This document shows positions 1-7,227 of a stretch of 13,125 nucleotides of DNA, piece by piece. Every line of letters begins with the position of its first letter. Within the stretch, counting starts at the first letter, position 1. The position numbers and the translations under genes are program-made. Location of the stretch: the NCBI GenBank assembly GCA_965370315.1, contig CBDUTO010000123.1, positions 1 through 13,125 on the forward strand. Reading direction: 5' to 3'. The stretch is from 1-14-2-50-31-20 sp965370315 (lineage in GTDB: Bacteria > Bacteroidota > Ignavibacteria > Ignavibacteriales > Melioribacteraceae). The notes beneath the pieces were generated by a model, which worked only from the letters and a program-made list of their open reading frames with translations, searched no databases and had not been told where the DNA came from.

Positions 1-1
1 A

Positions 2-92
2 TTGTCGTTCTGGACCTGTTCACCGAGGCGCTCAGCAAAATAATTAAAAAGACTTAATAGGGATTCCCGATAAAAACATTCGGGAATGACAA
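2..92. repeat. Decayed palindromic intergenic repeat (REP/MITE-like)
   Basis: The stretch is bounded by TTGTCGTTC (2-10) and GAATGACAA (84-92), which are inverted copies matching at 8 of 9 positions. Its right part is a clear hairpin: ATTCCCGA (63-70) pairs with TCGGGAAT (80-87) around a 9-nt loop. The left part (11-62) has no obvious pairing partner, so the element looks composite or degraded, and it may begin before the window. It lies 44 bp beyond the leuS stop codon, where a transcript hairpin could also slow or protect the end of the leuS message. The outer ends resemble those of the repeat at 7708-7797. That it is a dispersed family is inferred from this similarity and from how common such GTCATTC-ended palindromes are in bacterial genomes. 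Confidence 0.55.
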
Positions 93-136
93 AACAGCCA
101 ACGAATCCTTATTATTCACTGAAAATCAGCGTCCTA

Positions 137-2605
137 TCATCTAACAACAATATTATAAATTTTATTTTTTATGTATATCTCTTTTACAACTGTTTTGTCT
201 TCAGTATGACTTTTAACTTTATCGTCGTTCCAAGCTACTTCTTTAACTGTTGCTTCATCGCTATCAGCAGGTAACTCCAGTTTTGCTCTAACTTTACCAT
301 TAACTTGAACAATAATAGTAACAGAATCTTGAACTAAAGCTCTTTCATCTATTTCAAACCAAATAGGATTATCAAACAATCCTTTTTCATTTCCAAGAAT
401 TGACCAACATTCTTCAGCCATATGTGGGGCAAGGGATGCCAGCATAGTTACAAATCTTTCTAAAACAAAAAGTCGCATTTCATCTGAGCAATTTGAAAGT
501 TCTTTTAATCCGTTGTTTAATTCCATTAGAGCTGCAACGGCAGTATTGAAGCGATAGTTTTCGACTTCAACTTCAAATTTTGAAAGTGTTTTATTCACCA
601 ATTGATAAACACTTTTTTCTATCGGTGATAATGCATCCATCTTAAATTTACTTGGGGCTGTTGAGTTTTTGCTTAAATCTTTATTGTTTTCAAACAAAGA
701 ATATGCTCGTTGAACAAATCTATCTACTCCAACAATTCCCTTGTCGCTCCAGTCTCCACCAAGTTCGTATGGCCCCATGAACATTAAATACATTCTGAAA
801 ACATCTGAGCCATATTCTTCAATAAAACTTCCTGGATTAACAACATTCCCTTTCGATTTACTCATCTTTGCACCGTTGTTTGTAATTGTGCCTTGATGTA
901 TTAGTCTTTTGAAAGGCTCATCGGAATTAACCATTCCAATGTCTCGTAAAAATTTGTGAATAAATCTTGCGTAAAGCAAATGCATTGTAGCGTGCTCTGC
1001 ACCTCCAACGTACATACCAACTGGAGTCCAGTCATCACCAAGTTTTTTGTCAAACATTCCATCAGTAAATTTTGGATTTAGATAACGCAAGTAATACCAC
1101 GATGAATCCATAAATGTATCCATTGTGTCAACATCTCTCTTTGCAGCTCCGCCACATTTTGGACATTTAGTATTTACAAAATCTGAATTTCCTTCAAGCG
1201 GTGAACCACCATCGTGTTTGAAATCAACTTCGTATGGTAATTTAATTGGAAGTTCTTCCTCTGGAACTGGAACTTCTCCACATGCATCGCAATAAACTAT
1301 TGGAATAGGAGTTCCCCAATATCGTTGACGAGAAATTAACCAATCGCGTAAACGGTAGTTAATTTTCTTTTCTCCATTATCGTTCTCTGCAAGCCAATCC
1401 GTTATTTTGGATTTGCATTCTACAGAATCCATTTCATCAAATTGTTTTGAGTTAATCATTTTTCCAACAGCTGTAAATGCTTCAGTTAATTCAGCATCTT
1501 GATCTGTTCCTTCTTCAAGAATCACCTTGCGGATTGGAAGCCTAAATTTAGTAGCAAACGCGAAGTCACGTTCGTCGTGTCCTGGAACAGCCATTACAGA
1601 ACCAGTTCCATAATTAGCAAGTGCATAATCAGCAATCCAAATAGGAACTTTCTCGCCATTAACTGGATTGATTGCATACGCTCCAGTAGGTACACCTGTT
1701 TTCTCTTTTACTGTTGAAGTTCTCTCAATCTCAGAAAGTGATTTTATTGATTCGATATAATTATTTACATCTGCTATGTGTTCATCTGTTGTGAGTTCTT
1801 GAACTAAATCAAGCTCAGGAGCAAGAACAACATAGGATACTCCAAATAGTGTGTCTGGACGGGTTGTGAAAACTCGAATTTCTTTATCCTCATGCCCAAC
1901 TACGCCAAACTTAACTTCTGTTCCAAAACTTTTTCCAATCCAATTCTCTTGCATAAGTTTAGTTTTACTAGGCCAATCAATTGTTTTTAATCCATCAAGA
2001 AGTTCATCGGCATAATTTGTGATTTTGAAAAACCATTGAGTTAAATTTTTGCGCTCAACCATTGTTTCGCATCGTTCACATGTTCCATCAGCTTGAACTT
2101 GCTCATTGGCGAGTACAGTCTGACAAGAAGGGCACCAATTTACTGGAGCATTTTTTCTATATGCTAACCCTTTTTTATATAGTTGGATGAACAACCACTG
2201 ATTCCATTTATAATATTCTGGAACGCAAGTCATCAACTCCGCATCCCAATCATACATACAGCCCATTGTTTTCAATTGTTCACGAATGTCATCTATATTT
2301 TTGAATGTGCTATCTTGTGGATGAATTCCTGTCTTAATTGCATAATTTTCTGCTGGAAGACCAAAAGCATCGTATCCCATTGGCTCAAAAACATTAAATC
2401 CACGCATTTTTTTATAACGAGCCCAACTATCTGTTGGTGCATAATTATACCAATGTCCAATATGTAGTTTTGATCCGGAAGGATAGATAAACATTACTAG
2501 CGTGTAGAGTGCTTTTTCTAAATCGGTTAAATCTGTTTTGTAGGTCTTATTCTCTTCCCACGTAGTTTGCCACTTCTTTTCAACTTCTGCAAATGGATAT
2601 TTCAT
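137..2605 (-). CDS. leuS: Leucyl-tRNA synthetase (class I)
   Basis: Charges tRNA-Leu with leucine in the cytoplasm for translation. The 822-residue protein carries the class I signatures HIGH (48-51) and KMSKS (580-584). A zinc-knuckle region has CPSC (158-161) and CERC (176-179). The CP1 editing domain is intact, with the threonine-rich TTRPDT segment (247-252) and GTGSVMAVPGHDERD (333-347), which contains the conserved editing Asp (D344). A second pair of Cys-x2-Cys motifs (439-442 and 481-484) lies in the region before the WYY-containing catalytic segment (about 503-505). The C-terminal anticodon-binding helices and small C-terminal domain (about 660-822) are complete. The length is slightly below the roughly 860 residues of the E. 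coli enzyme. The ATG start is supported by AAGGA (2620-2616) 10 nt upstream. A 93-bp gap separates it from the toxin gene upstream, so it may have its own promoter. Confidence 0.98.
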   Translation of the reverse strand: MKYPFAEVEKKWQTTWEENKTYKTDLTDLEKALYTLVMFIYPSGSKLHIGHWYNYAPTDSWARYKKMRGFNVFEPMGYDAFGLPAENYAIKTGIHPQDSTFKNIDDIREQLKTMGCMYDWDAELMTCVPEYYKWNQWLFIQLYKKGLAYRKNAPVNWCPSCQTVLANEQVQADGTCERCETMVERKNLTQWFFKITNYADELLDGLKTIDWPSKTKLMQENWIGKSFGTEVKFGVVGHEDKEIRVFTTRPDTLFGVSYVVLAPELDLVQELTTDEHIADVNNYIESIKSLSEIERTSTVKEKTGVPTGAYAINPVNGEKVPIWIADYALANYGTGSVMAVPGHDERDFAFATKFRLPIRKVILEEGTDQDAELTEAFTAVGKMINSKQFDEMDSVECKSKITDWLAENDNGEKKINYRLRDWLISRQRYWGTPIPIVYCDACGEVPVPEEELPIKLPYEVDFKHDGGSPLEGNSDFVNTKCPKCGGAAKRDVDTMDTFMDSSWYYLRYLNPKFTDGMFDKKLGDDWTPVGMYVGGAEHATMHLLYARFIHKFLRDIGMVNSDEPFKRLIHQGTITNNGAKMSKSKGNVVNPGSFIEEYGSDVFRMYLMFMGPYELGGDWSDKGIVGVDRFVQRAYSLFENNKDLSKNSTAPSKFKMDALSPIEKSVYQLVNKTLSKFEVEVENYRFNTAVAALMELNNGLKELSNCSDEMRLFVLERFVTMLASLAPHMAEECWSILGNEKGLFDNPIWFEIDERALVQDSVTIIVQVNGKVRAKLELPADSDEATVKEVAWNDDKVKSHTEDKTVVKEIYIKNKIYNIVVR

Positions 2606-2698
2606 ATTTGCTAAATCCTTATAACTTATTGAGCTAACATTAACTTTTAATACAATTAATAAAAATAGCCAAATAGGAAAGCTTTAGCAAAGCAATTG

Positions 2699-3088
2699 TT
2701 ACCAAATGGTTTTTACTAATTTGCTTTTTCTCAAGTTGGAATCAGCTGTTACCAATGGAGCATTAGATAATATAGATGTGGCACAAATTATTCTATCGGC
2801 TGGGTCCAAATTAATTTCAGCTGGAAATTTTGTTGATAGCTCTGCAATTTCTGGAGTAATCTCTTTTATTTGAAAATTATTTGAAGCCCTAATTAAACCA
2901 ATAAATTCTAAATATGGAATTTCTATCTCTAACCGTTTTTTATTAATGAGCATTGCTATTTCCCAAAAGGAGATATCGGAAATAATTATTCCGTCAGTTT
3001 TGTTTGCAGTAGTAATAGCATTTTTTGCTTTCTTACTCAAATGTTCAGGTTTTATTGCATTCCAGATTATAATATGTGTGTCAAGCAT
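2699..3088 (-). CDS. PIN-domain ribonuclease toxin (VapC/COG3744-like)
   Basis: Predicted Mg-dependent RNase toxin of a type II toxin-antitoxin pair. Starting at ATG 3088 gives 129 residues beginning MLDTHIIIW, the typical first strand of Sll0205-like PIN proteins. The four acidic active-site positions are present: D3 in LDTH, E43 in SFWEIA, D98 in DPADR and D116 in TADSNL. A TTG two codons earlier (3094) would overlap the antitoxin stop by 4 nt and is a possible alternative start. With the ATG start the gene begins 2 nt after the antitoxin stop codon, so the two are translationally coupled. PIN proteins of this subfamily are commonly paired with Phd/YefM antitoxins, as here. The RNA target cannot be told from the sequence. 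No frameshift or missing catalytic residue is seen, so the toxin looks intact. Confidence 0.9.
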   Translation of the reverse strand: MLDTHIIIWNAIKPEHLSKKAKNAITTANKTDGIIISDISFWEIAMLINKKRLEIEIPYLEFIGLIRASNNFQIKEITPEIAELSTKFPAEINLDPADRIICATSILSNAPLVTADSNLRKSKLVKTIW

Positions 3089-3090
3089 AA

Positions 3091-3321
3091 TCAATATTTA
3101 CCACTCCATGTCTCATCAATCGGTGAAATTATGTCAACTATTTTTGCATTTGCTCCAATTTCTTTGAGTTTTTGTTTGGCACTCATTTTTGTGAAATCTG
3201 GTGGGACAAGTTTTGCGACTATTTTACCACTTGAAGTTATTGTTATGCTTGCGCCATTCTCCACTTCTTTAAGAAATGTCATTATTTTTGCTCTAAAATT
3301 GCTTACTGCCACAGTTTGCAT
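3091..3321 (-). CDS. Phd/YefM-family antitoxin
   Basis: Predicted DNA-binding antitoxin that neutralises the PIN toxin encoded immediately downstream and represses the shared promoter. The chosen ATG (3321) gives 76 residues starting MQTVAVSNFRAKI, the standard Phd/YefM opening. It has GGAG (3331-3328) 6 nt upstream, an ideal ribosome-binding site. An in-frame ATG at 3333 (80 residues) and a longer in-frame extension to 3363 are less likely, because 3333 lacks a comparable site and the longer form runs through the operator and candidate promoter. The N-terminal half (about 1-40, ending in GKIVAKLVPP) matches the DNA-binding and dimerisation fold. The charged C-terminal half (about 41-76) would wrap around the toxin. 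It lies between priA and leuS on the same strand. Confidence 0.88.
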   Translation of the reverse strand: MQTVAVSNFRAKIMTFLKEVENGASITITSSGKIVAKLVPPDFTKMSAKQKLKEIGANAKIVDIISPIDETWSGKY

Positions 3322-3333
3322 TTTAATCTCCAT

Positions 3334-3388
3334 TTGTACAATTAGAACGTACAAAAAAAGCATATTAAAAACAAAATATAATTGTCTA
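3334..3388 (-). promoter_or_regulatory. Candidate TA promoter with YefM-like TGTACA operator
   Basis: On the minus strand, TAGACA (3388-3383) and TATGCT (3364-3359) with an 18-nt spacer make a plausible sigma-70-type promoter for the antitoxin-toxin pair. Just downstream lies an inverted repeat, TTGTAC (3334-3339) and GTACAA (3349-3354), separated by 9 nt. It contains one TGTACA hexamer (3335-3340) and one near copy, CGTACA (3348-3353), with centres 13 bp apart. TGTACA is the known core of the E. coli YefM operator, so an autoregulatory operator overlapping the start of transcription is a reasonable reading. The inverted repeat is seen directly; the promoter is weaker evidence. Confidence 0.55.
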
Positions 3389-3406
3389 TATTATAAAAAC
3401 ACTCTC

Positions 3407-5872
3407 TTAGCTTGTGCTTTGTGGATCCATATCGATAATTGGTTTTATGTCGCTAAACTTTGAGCGTTGGTTGTATTCTATAAACGTTTCAAGAACGGCA
3501 TCACGCAGATATTTTCCGCTAGGATCAATTGATTTTTGACTTTTGATTAATATCTTGAATCTATATTTCCCTTTAATCCGTGCTATCATTGCAGGCTGTG
3601 GAACAGAGATTGAAAGTGAAGCTTCTTTTTTAATTAAAACATTATAGAAATCGTTTAATGCTCCGCGTGCTTTATGCTCGCTATCATCTTTAGTTTCAAC
3701 TGTGCAGATTCTTGTAAATGGTGGATATTCGCTCTCTTCGCGAAGTTTAATTTCGTTTTTATAAAATGAGTGGTAATCATTCGCAACTACTTTTTGGAGA
3801 ACAAAGTGAGATGGATTTTGTGTTTGAATAAGGACTTCTCCCTCTATGGAACTTCTTCCAGCTCTGCCGGAAACTTGAGTGAGTAATTGAAATGTTCTTT
3901 CATCAGCTCTAAAATCTGGAATCCACAAAGTTGTTTCTGCAGAAATAACTCCCACAAGAGTTACGTTTGAGAAGTCTAATCCTTTCGCAACTATCTGTGT
4001 CCCCACAAGAATTTGGGTTTCACCACTTTTGAATCTATTAAGAATTTCCCCAAGCTTACCTTTTCTATTAAGTGTGTCGGAATCAATTCGTTCAATTTTA
4101 ACATCTGGAAAATTGTATAGTAACTCATCTTCAACGCGTTGGGTACCAGTTCCAAAAAATTTGAGTGAAAGCGAACCACACTTAACACACGCTTTGGGAA
4201 CAGGTTTTGTGTTTCCACAATAGTGGCATTGTAGCATATTCTTGTTTATATGATGCACCATTGAGACTGAGCAGTTTTCACACATCTCGATTTCACCACA
4301 ATCTTCACAGTAAATTTGTGTTGCAAATCCACGTCTGTTTTGTAGAATAATTACAGACTCATTTTTTTGCAAACGGTCGTTTATTTTATCAATTAATGCT
4401 TTCGAAAAAGCACCATCCATTTTTTTTATCTTTTGCTCATAGGAGACATCAACCAGCTTCACCTTAGGAAGTTTCGCATCATCTATTCTGTTTTTCAGGT
4501 CAAGCAGTTCATATTTTTTGTTAAGTGCGTTGTGCATACTTTCAATAGAAGGAGTTGCAGAGCCAAGCAAAATAGGGGCTTTATTCATGCTTGCTTTAAC
4601 CACAGCTGCATCACGGGCATTATACTTTGGAACAATATCATATTGCTTATAGCTTCCATCGTGCTCTTCGTCAACTATAATTATTCCAATGTTTTTTACT
4701 GGAGCAAATAGAGCCGAACGAGGACCAATAATCACACGGTATTTGCCATTTATAATTCCACGCCAAGCGTCGTAACGTTCCCCGAGCGACATTCGGCTGT
4801 GCATAACTGTTATAGATTCACCTAGTTCATTGTAAAACCGAGTAGTTATTTGTGGAGTAAGTGATATTTCTGGAACTAGCACAATTGCATTTCTTCCACT
4901 ATCTAATGCTTTTCGCACTAGCTCAATGTAGACTTGTGTTTTTCCACTCCCTGTAACTCCGTGCAACAAGTACGTCTTAAACGATTTTGATTCTATGTTT
5001 TTTGAAACCTTTTCTACAATTCTTTTTTGATCGGAAGTTAGTTTTATGTTCTTCTTCTCTTCATTATAAGACTCTAAAAATTTTCGTTCAACCTCTTTGT
5101 AAAATATATCTACTAAATCCTTTTTGAATAAAGAGTTTACCGATGATTGATTTGAATTGGTTTTTTTCAACAATTGTGCTAGTGGAAACTCATCTTCTGG
5201 AGCAGAAAGTAGTTCCATTAAAACAATTACTTGCTTAGTAGATCTCTTTTCTATCTCAGGCAAAGCGGCATAAACGTCATCAATGCCCTTATTCAATTTT
5301 ATGTGCTTAATCTTTTTTACTTTTACTTTTGCATCTTCAATTTCATTTATTAACGACAGAGCACCTTTTTTTTCAAGCGTATTGACAATTGAGTAGATCG
5401 ATTTTTTCTTAACTAGTTTTTGCAAAAGTGAAAATGTGTAAGTTTCTTTCTGACTTAATAAATCCAAAATCTTTGCACGAGTGGAATTTTTGTTTTTCTC
5501 CTCTTTGTAAAGTTCGAAGCAAAAATCCATGTCTGCAACAACTTTCTTCTTGGATTCAACTTCAAGTCCGTAAGGAACTGAGTTTCGCAATGCCTCGCCA
5601 AGTGAACTTATGTAGTATTCACTTACCCATTTGTAAAATTGCAATTCTTCTTCCCCAAATATTGAAGTTGTATCAAGAACATCACGAATTGGTTTAATTT
5701 CATATTTGGTTTCAGCTTCTTCAACTACAGCAATTACAAATCCAGTAAGTGTCCTTTTGCCAAATGGAACGACAACACGCACTCCAACAAATACCAACTC
5801 TTCCAATCCTTCTGGAATTGAATATGTGAACGCATTCCTAAACGGAAGTGGAAATACTATTTTAGCAAACAT
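3407..5872 (-). CDS. priA: Primosomal protein N' (replication restart helicase PriA)
   Basis: An SF2 3'-to-5' DNA helicase that recognises stalled forks and reloads the replisome. Starting at ATG 5872 gives 821 residues. The N-terminal DNA-binding domain opens FAKIVFPLPFRNAFTYSIP. The Walker A motif GVTGSGKT is at 305-312 and the Walker B box DEEH at 401-404. Eight cysteines for two zinc ions lie at 522, 525, 531, 534, 549, 552, 562 and 565, inserted between the helicase lobes. Motif V (near GLDFSNVTLVG) and motif VI QVSGRAGR (666-673) are present. The reading frame continues upstream to a GTG at 5920, but those 16 extra codons fall inside the heptamer array, have low-complexity sequence and do not look like PriA, so I reject them. 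No strong Shine-Dalgarno is visible before ATG 5872. The stop lies 86 bp before the antitoxin start. Confidence 0.97.
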   Translation of the reverse strand: MFAKIVFPLPFRNAFTYSIPEGLEELVFVGVRVVVPFGKRTLTGFVIAVVEEAETKYEIKPIRDVLDTTSIFGEEELQFYKWVSEYYISSLGEALRNSVPYGLEVESKKKVVADMDFCFELYKEEKNKNSTRAKILDLLSQKETYTFSLLQKLVKKKSIYSIVNTLEKKGALSLINEIEDAKVKVKKIKHIKLNKGIDDVYAALPEIEKRSTKQVIVLMELLSAPEDEFPLAQLLKKTNSNQSSVNSLFKKDLVDIFYKEVERKFLESYNEEKKNIKLTSDQKRIVEKVSKNIESKSFKTYLLHGVTGSGKTQVYIELVRKALDSGRNAIVLVPEISLTPQITTRFYNELGESITVMHSRMSLGERYDAWRGIINGKYRVIIGPRSALFAPVKNIGIIIVDEEHDGSYKQYDIVPKYNARDAAVVKASMNKAPILLGSATPSIESMHNALNKKYELLDLKNRIDDAKLPKVKLVDVSYEQKIKKMDGAFSKALIDKINDRLQKNESVIILQNRRGFATQIYCEDCGEIEMCENCSVSMVHHINKNMLQCHYCGNTKPVPKACVKCGSLSLKFFGTGTQRVEDELLYNFPDVKIERIDSDTLNRKGKLGEILNRFKSGETQILVGTQIVAKGLDFSNVTLVGVISAETTLWIPDFRADERTFQLLTQVSGRAGRSSIEGEVLIQTQNPSHFVLQKVVANDYHSFYKNEIKLREESEYPPFTRICTVETKDDSEHKARGALNDFYNVLIKKEASLSISVPQPAMIARIKGKYRFKILIKSQKSIDPSGKYLRDAVLETFIEYNQRSKFSDIKPIIDMDPQSTS

Positions 5873-5882
5873 GGCAAGAGCA

Positions 5883-6057
5883 AGAGAGGTTAGAAGTGAG
5901 AGGAAAGAAGGAAGAGACACGGTCTGTGATTAATGAATTATCGCGAATCGTAAGTCGTGAATCGCGAGTTACAAGTTTCAAGTTTCGGGTGTCGGACTCT
6001 GAATCGAAAAGTGATATTTTAGAATACAGTATCAAGTATCCAGCATCAAGAAAAATA
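5883..6057. repeat. Imperfect 7-bp periodic array (about 25 units)
   Basis: Read on the plus strand in steps of 7 from 5883, successive units align without gaps. Examples are TTAGAAG (5890), AATCGTA (5946), AGTTTCA (5974), TATCAAG (6030) and CATCAAG (6044). My hand count gives 92 of 168 identities between neighbouring units (about 55%, against roughly 28% expected at this composition). From 5925 on, T occupies position 3 in 16 of 19 units, and purines dominate positions 2 and 7. The left part (5883-5917) is purine-rich (NRAGARG-like); the rest is RRTYNNR-like. The array fills most of the 210 bp between the S66 gene stop and the priA ATG, so it covers where the priA promoter and leader would be. 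It has no credible coding content. Its function is unknown. Confidence 0.8.
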
Positions 6058-6082
6058 TTGTTTATTATGTCTAAGTTGTTAC

Positions 6083-7141
6083 TCATAAAACTGCAGGCTC
6101 AGTTAAAGTTAATGTCTGTTTTTGAACATCAAGTTCTGCGTTTATTCCAAATGGAATTGTATATTTGTTCTCAACGTGACCGAATGAGAGACCATAAATT
6201 ACTGGTACTCCAAGATCATAAAATTTATTGTAAAGAACTTCTTTTAACGAAAGAGTCTGTTCACCTTTTGCTGAACCTACTTTTGCATCACATTTTCTAA
6301 AAATGCCAAGAGCTACTCCAGCAATTTCTTCCAACTTGCCAGCTTGAAAAAGGTGTGTTAACATTCTATCAACTCTGTATGGTTTTTCATCGATCTCTTC
6401 GAGATAAAGTATTTTACCTTTGTAGTCAACATCGTATGGAGTTCCAAGAAAAGTAACTGCCAAGCTAAGATTTCCACCAATTAATTCACCAGTGGCTTTT
6501 CCTTCACGGATTGTATAAATATCAAAGTCACTTCCTCTATCACTATCATCAGCCGGAGTAAAAACTGTTTTGGATTGTGGATTCATTACTGTCTTCACAA
6601 GATTATCAATAGAGAATTCATTAAATGTTGAAGTTGCAACAGGACCGTGAAATGTTACTAATCCAGTTTGCGAATAAATTGCATAGTGAAGTGCCGTGAT
6701 ATCACTATATCCAACAAGGACTTTGGGATTTGCCTTAATAGCATCGTAGTTTATTTCACGAAGCATTCTTGCAGCACCATATCCACCACGCACACAAAAG
6801 ATTCCATCAACTTTATCATTTGTAAACATGTGGTTTAAATCTTCAGCCCTAACATCATCCTTTCCTGCAAGATAACCATATTTTGATTTAATTCGTTCAG
6901 TGTAATATGGTTTGAACCCAAGGATTTCAACATTCTCAATTGCCTCTTTTAATGCGCCTTCTGAGATATATCCAGCAGGAGCAATAAGTCCAATAGTATC
7001 CCCTTTCTTTAAACGATTGGGTTTTGTTTTTTCTATTGGTGAAAGTTGTTTAGGGTTATTTCCATAAATATTATTCATTCCAGCAATTGAAAAAGAACCT
7101 GTCGCCAAAGCGCTATTTTTAATAAATTTTCTTCTGTTCAT
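6083..7141 (-). CDS. Tat-exported S66 peptidase (LD-carboxypeptidase-like)
   Basis: Predicted serine peptidase of MEROPS family S66, whose characterised members cleave the L,D bond of muropeptide tetrapeptides (LdcA) or act on microcin C7 (MccF). Starting at ATG 7141 gives 352 residues beginning MNRRKFIKNSALATGSFSIA, a twin-arginine signal with RRKF at residues 3-6; starting at 7168 would bury it behind 9 extra residues. The catalytic Ser is S146 in GYSDITALH. Glu is E248 in LYLEEIDEKPYRVDRM and His is H322 in SFGHVENKYTIPFG. Other family landmarks are LIAPAGY (52-58) and VRGGYGAARML (near 117-127). Cytoplasmic LdcA lacks a signal, so this copy probably acts in the periplasm on cell-wall peptides. 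It is transcribed toward priA and divergently from the DUF4920 gene. The exact substrate is not decided by the sequence. Confidence 0.9.
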   Translation of the reverse strand: MNRRKFIKNSALATGSFSIAGMNNIYGNNPKQLSPIEKTKPNRLKKGDTIGLIAPAGYISEGALKEAIENVEILGFKPYYTERIKSKYGYLAGKDDVRAEDLNHMFTNDKVDGIFCVRGGYGAARMLREINYDAIKANPKVLVGYSDITALHYAIYSQTGLVTFHGPVATSTFNEFSIDNLVKTVMNPQSKTVFTPADDSDRGSDFDIYTIREGKATGELIGGNLSLAVTFLGTPYDVDYKGKILYLEEIDEKPYRVDRMLTHLFQAGKLEEIAGVALGIFRKCDAKVGSAKGEQTLSLKEVLYNKFYDLGVPVIYGLSFGHVENKYTIPFGINAELDVQKQTLTLTEPAVL

Positions 7142-7189
7142 TTTATTTACATTTGCGAAATAACACAAATGCTCTTATTTTAGTCGACT

Positions 7190-7220
7190 TATAATTAAAA
7201 AATAAAAATACTAACAGGAG
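7190..7220 (+). promoter_or_regulatory. Candidate -10 box and ribosome-binding site for the DUF4920 gene
   Basis: A perfect TATAAT lies at 7190-7195 and a strong AGGAG at 7216-7220, 7 nt before the ATG at 7228. No good -35 hexamer is found 16-18 bp upstream of TATAAT, so the promoter call is tentative, while the ribosome-binding site is convincing and fixes the start. The same 86-bp gap must carry the promoter of the divergent S66 gene. It also holds the inverted pair CATTTG (7150-7155) and CAAATG (7166-7171). Confidence 0.4.
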
Positions 7221-7227
7221 AATTAGA

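Noticed and set aside
2681..2693. Small hairpin GCTTT-AGC-AAAGC just after the toxin stop, considered as a terminator
   Set aside because: It has only a 5-bp stem, a 3-nt loop and no T-run, too weak to call.
5941..5967. TCGCGA copies at 5941-5946 and 5962-5967 as an independent operator
   Set aside because: They are exactly 21 bp (three heptamer units) apart and are explained by the 7-bp periodicity.
5883..6057. CRISPR array as an explanation for the repeats upstream of priA
   Set aside because: The period is 7 bp with no conserved repeat separated by unique spacers, and no cas genes are nearby.
5896..6300. Plus-strand frame of 134 codons across the heptamer array
   Set aside because: The first half is the periodic array and the second half is antisense to the S66 gene; there is no domain or ribosome-binding site.
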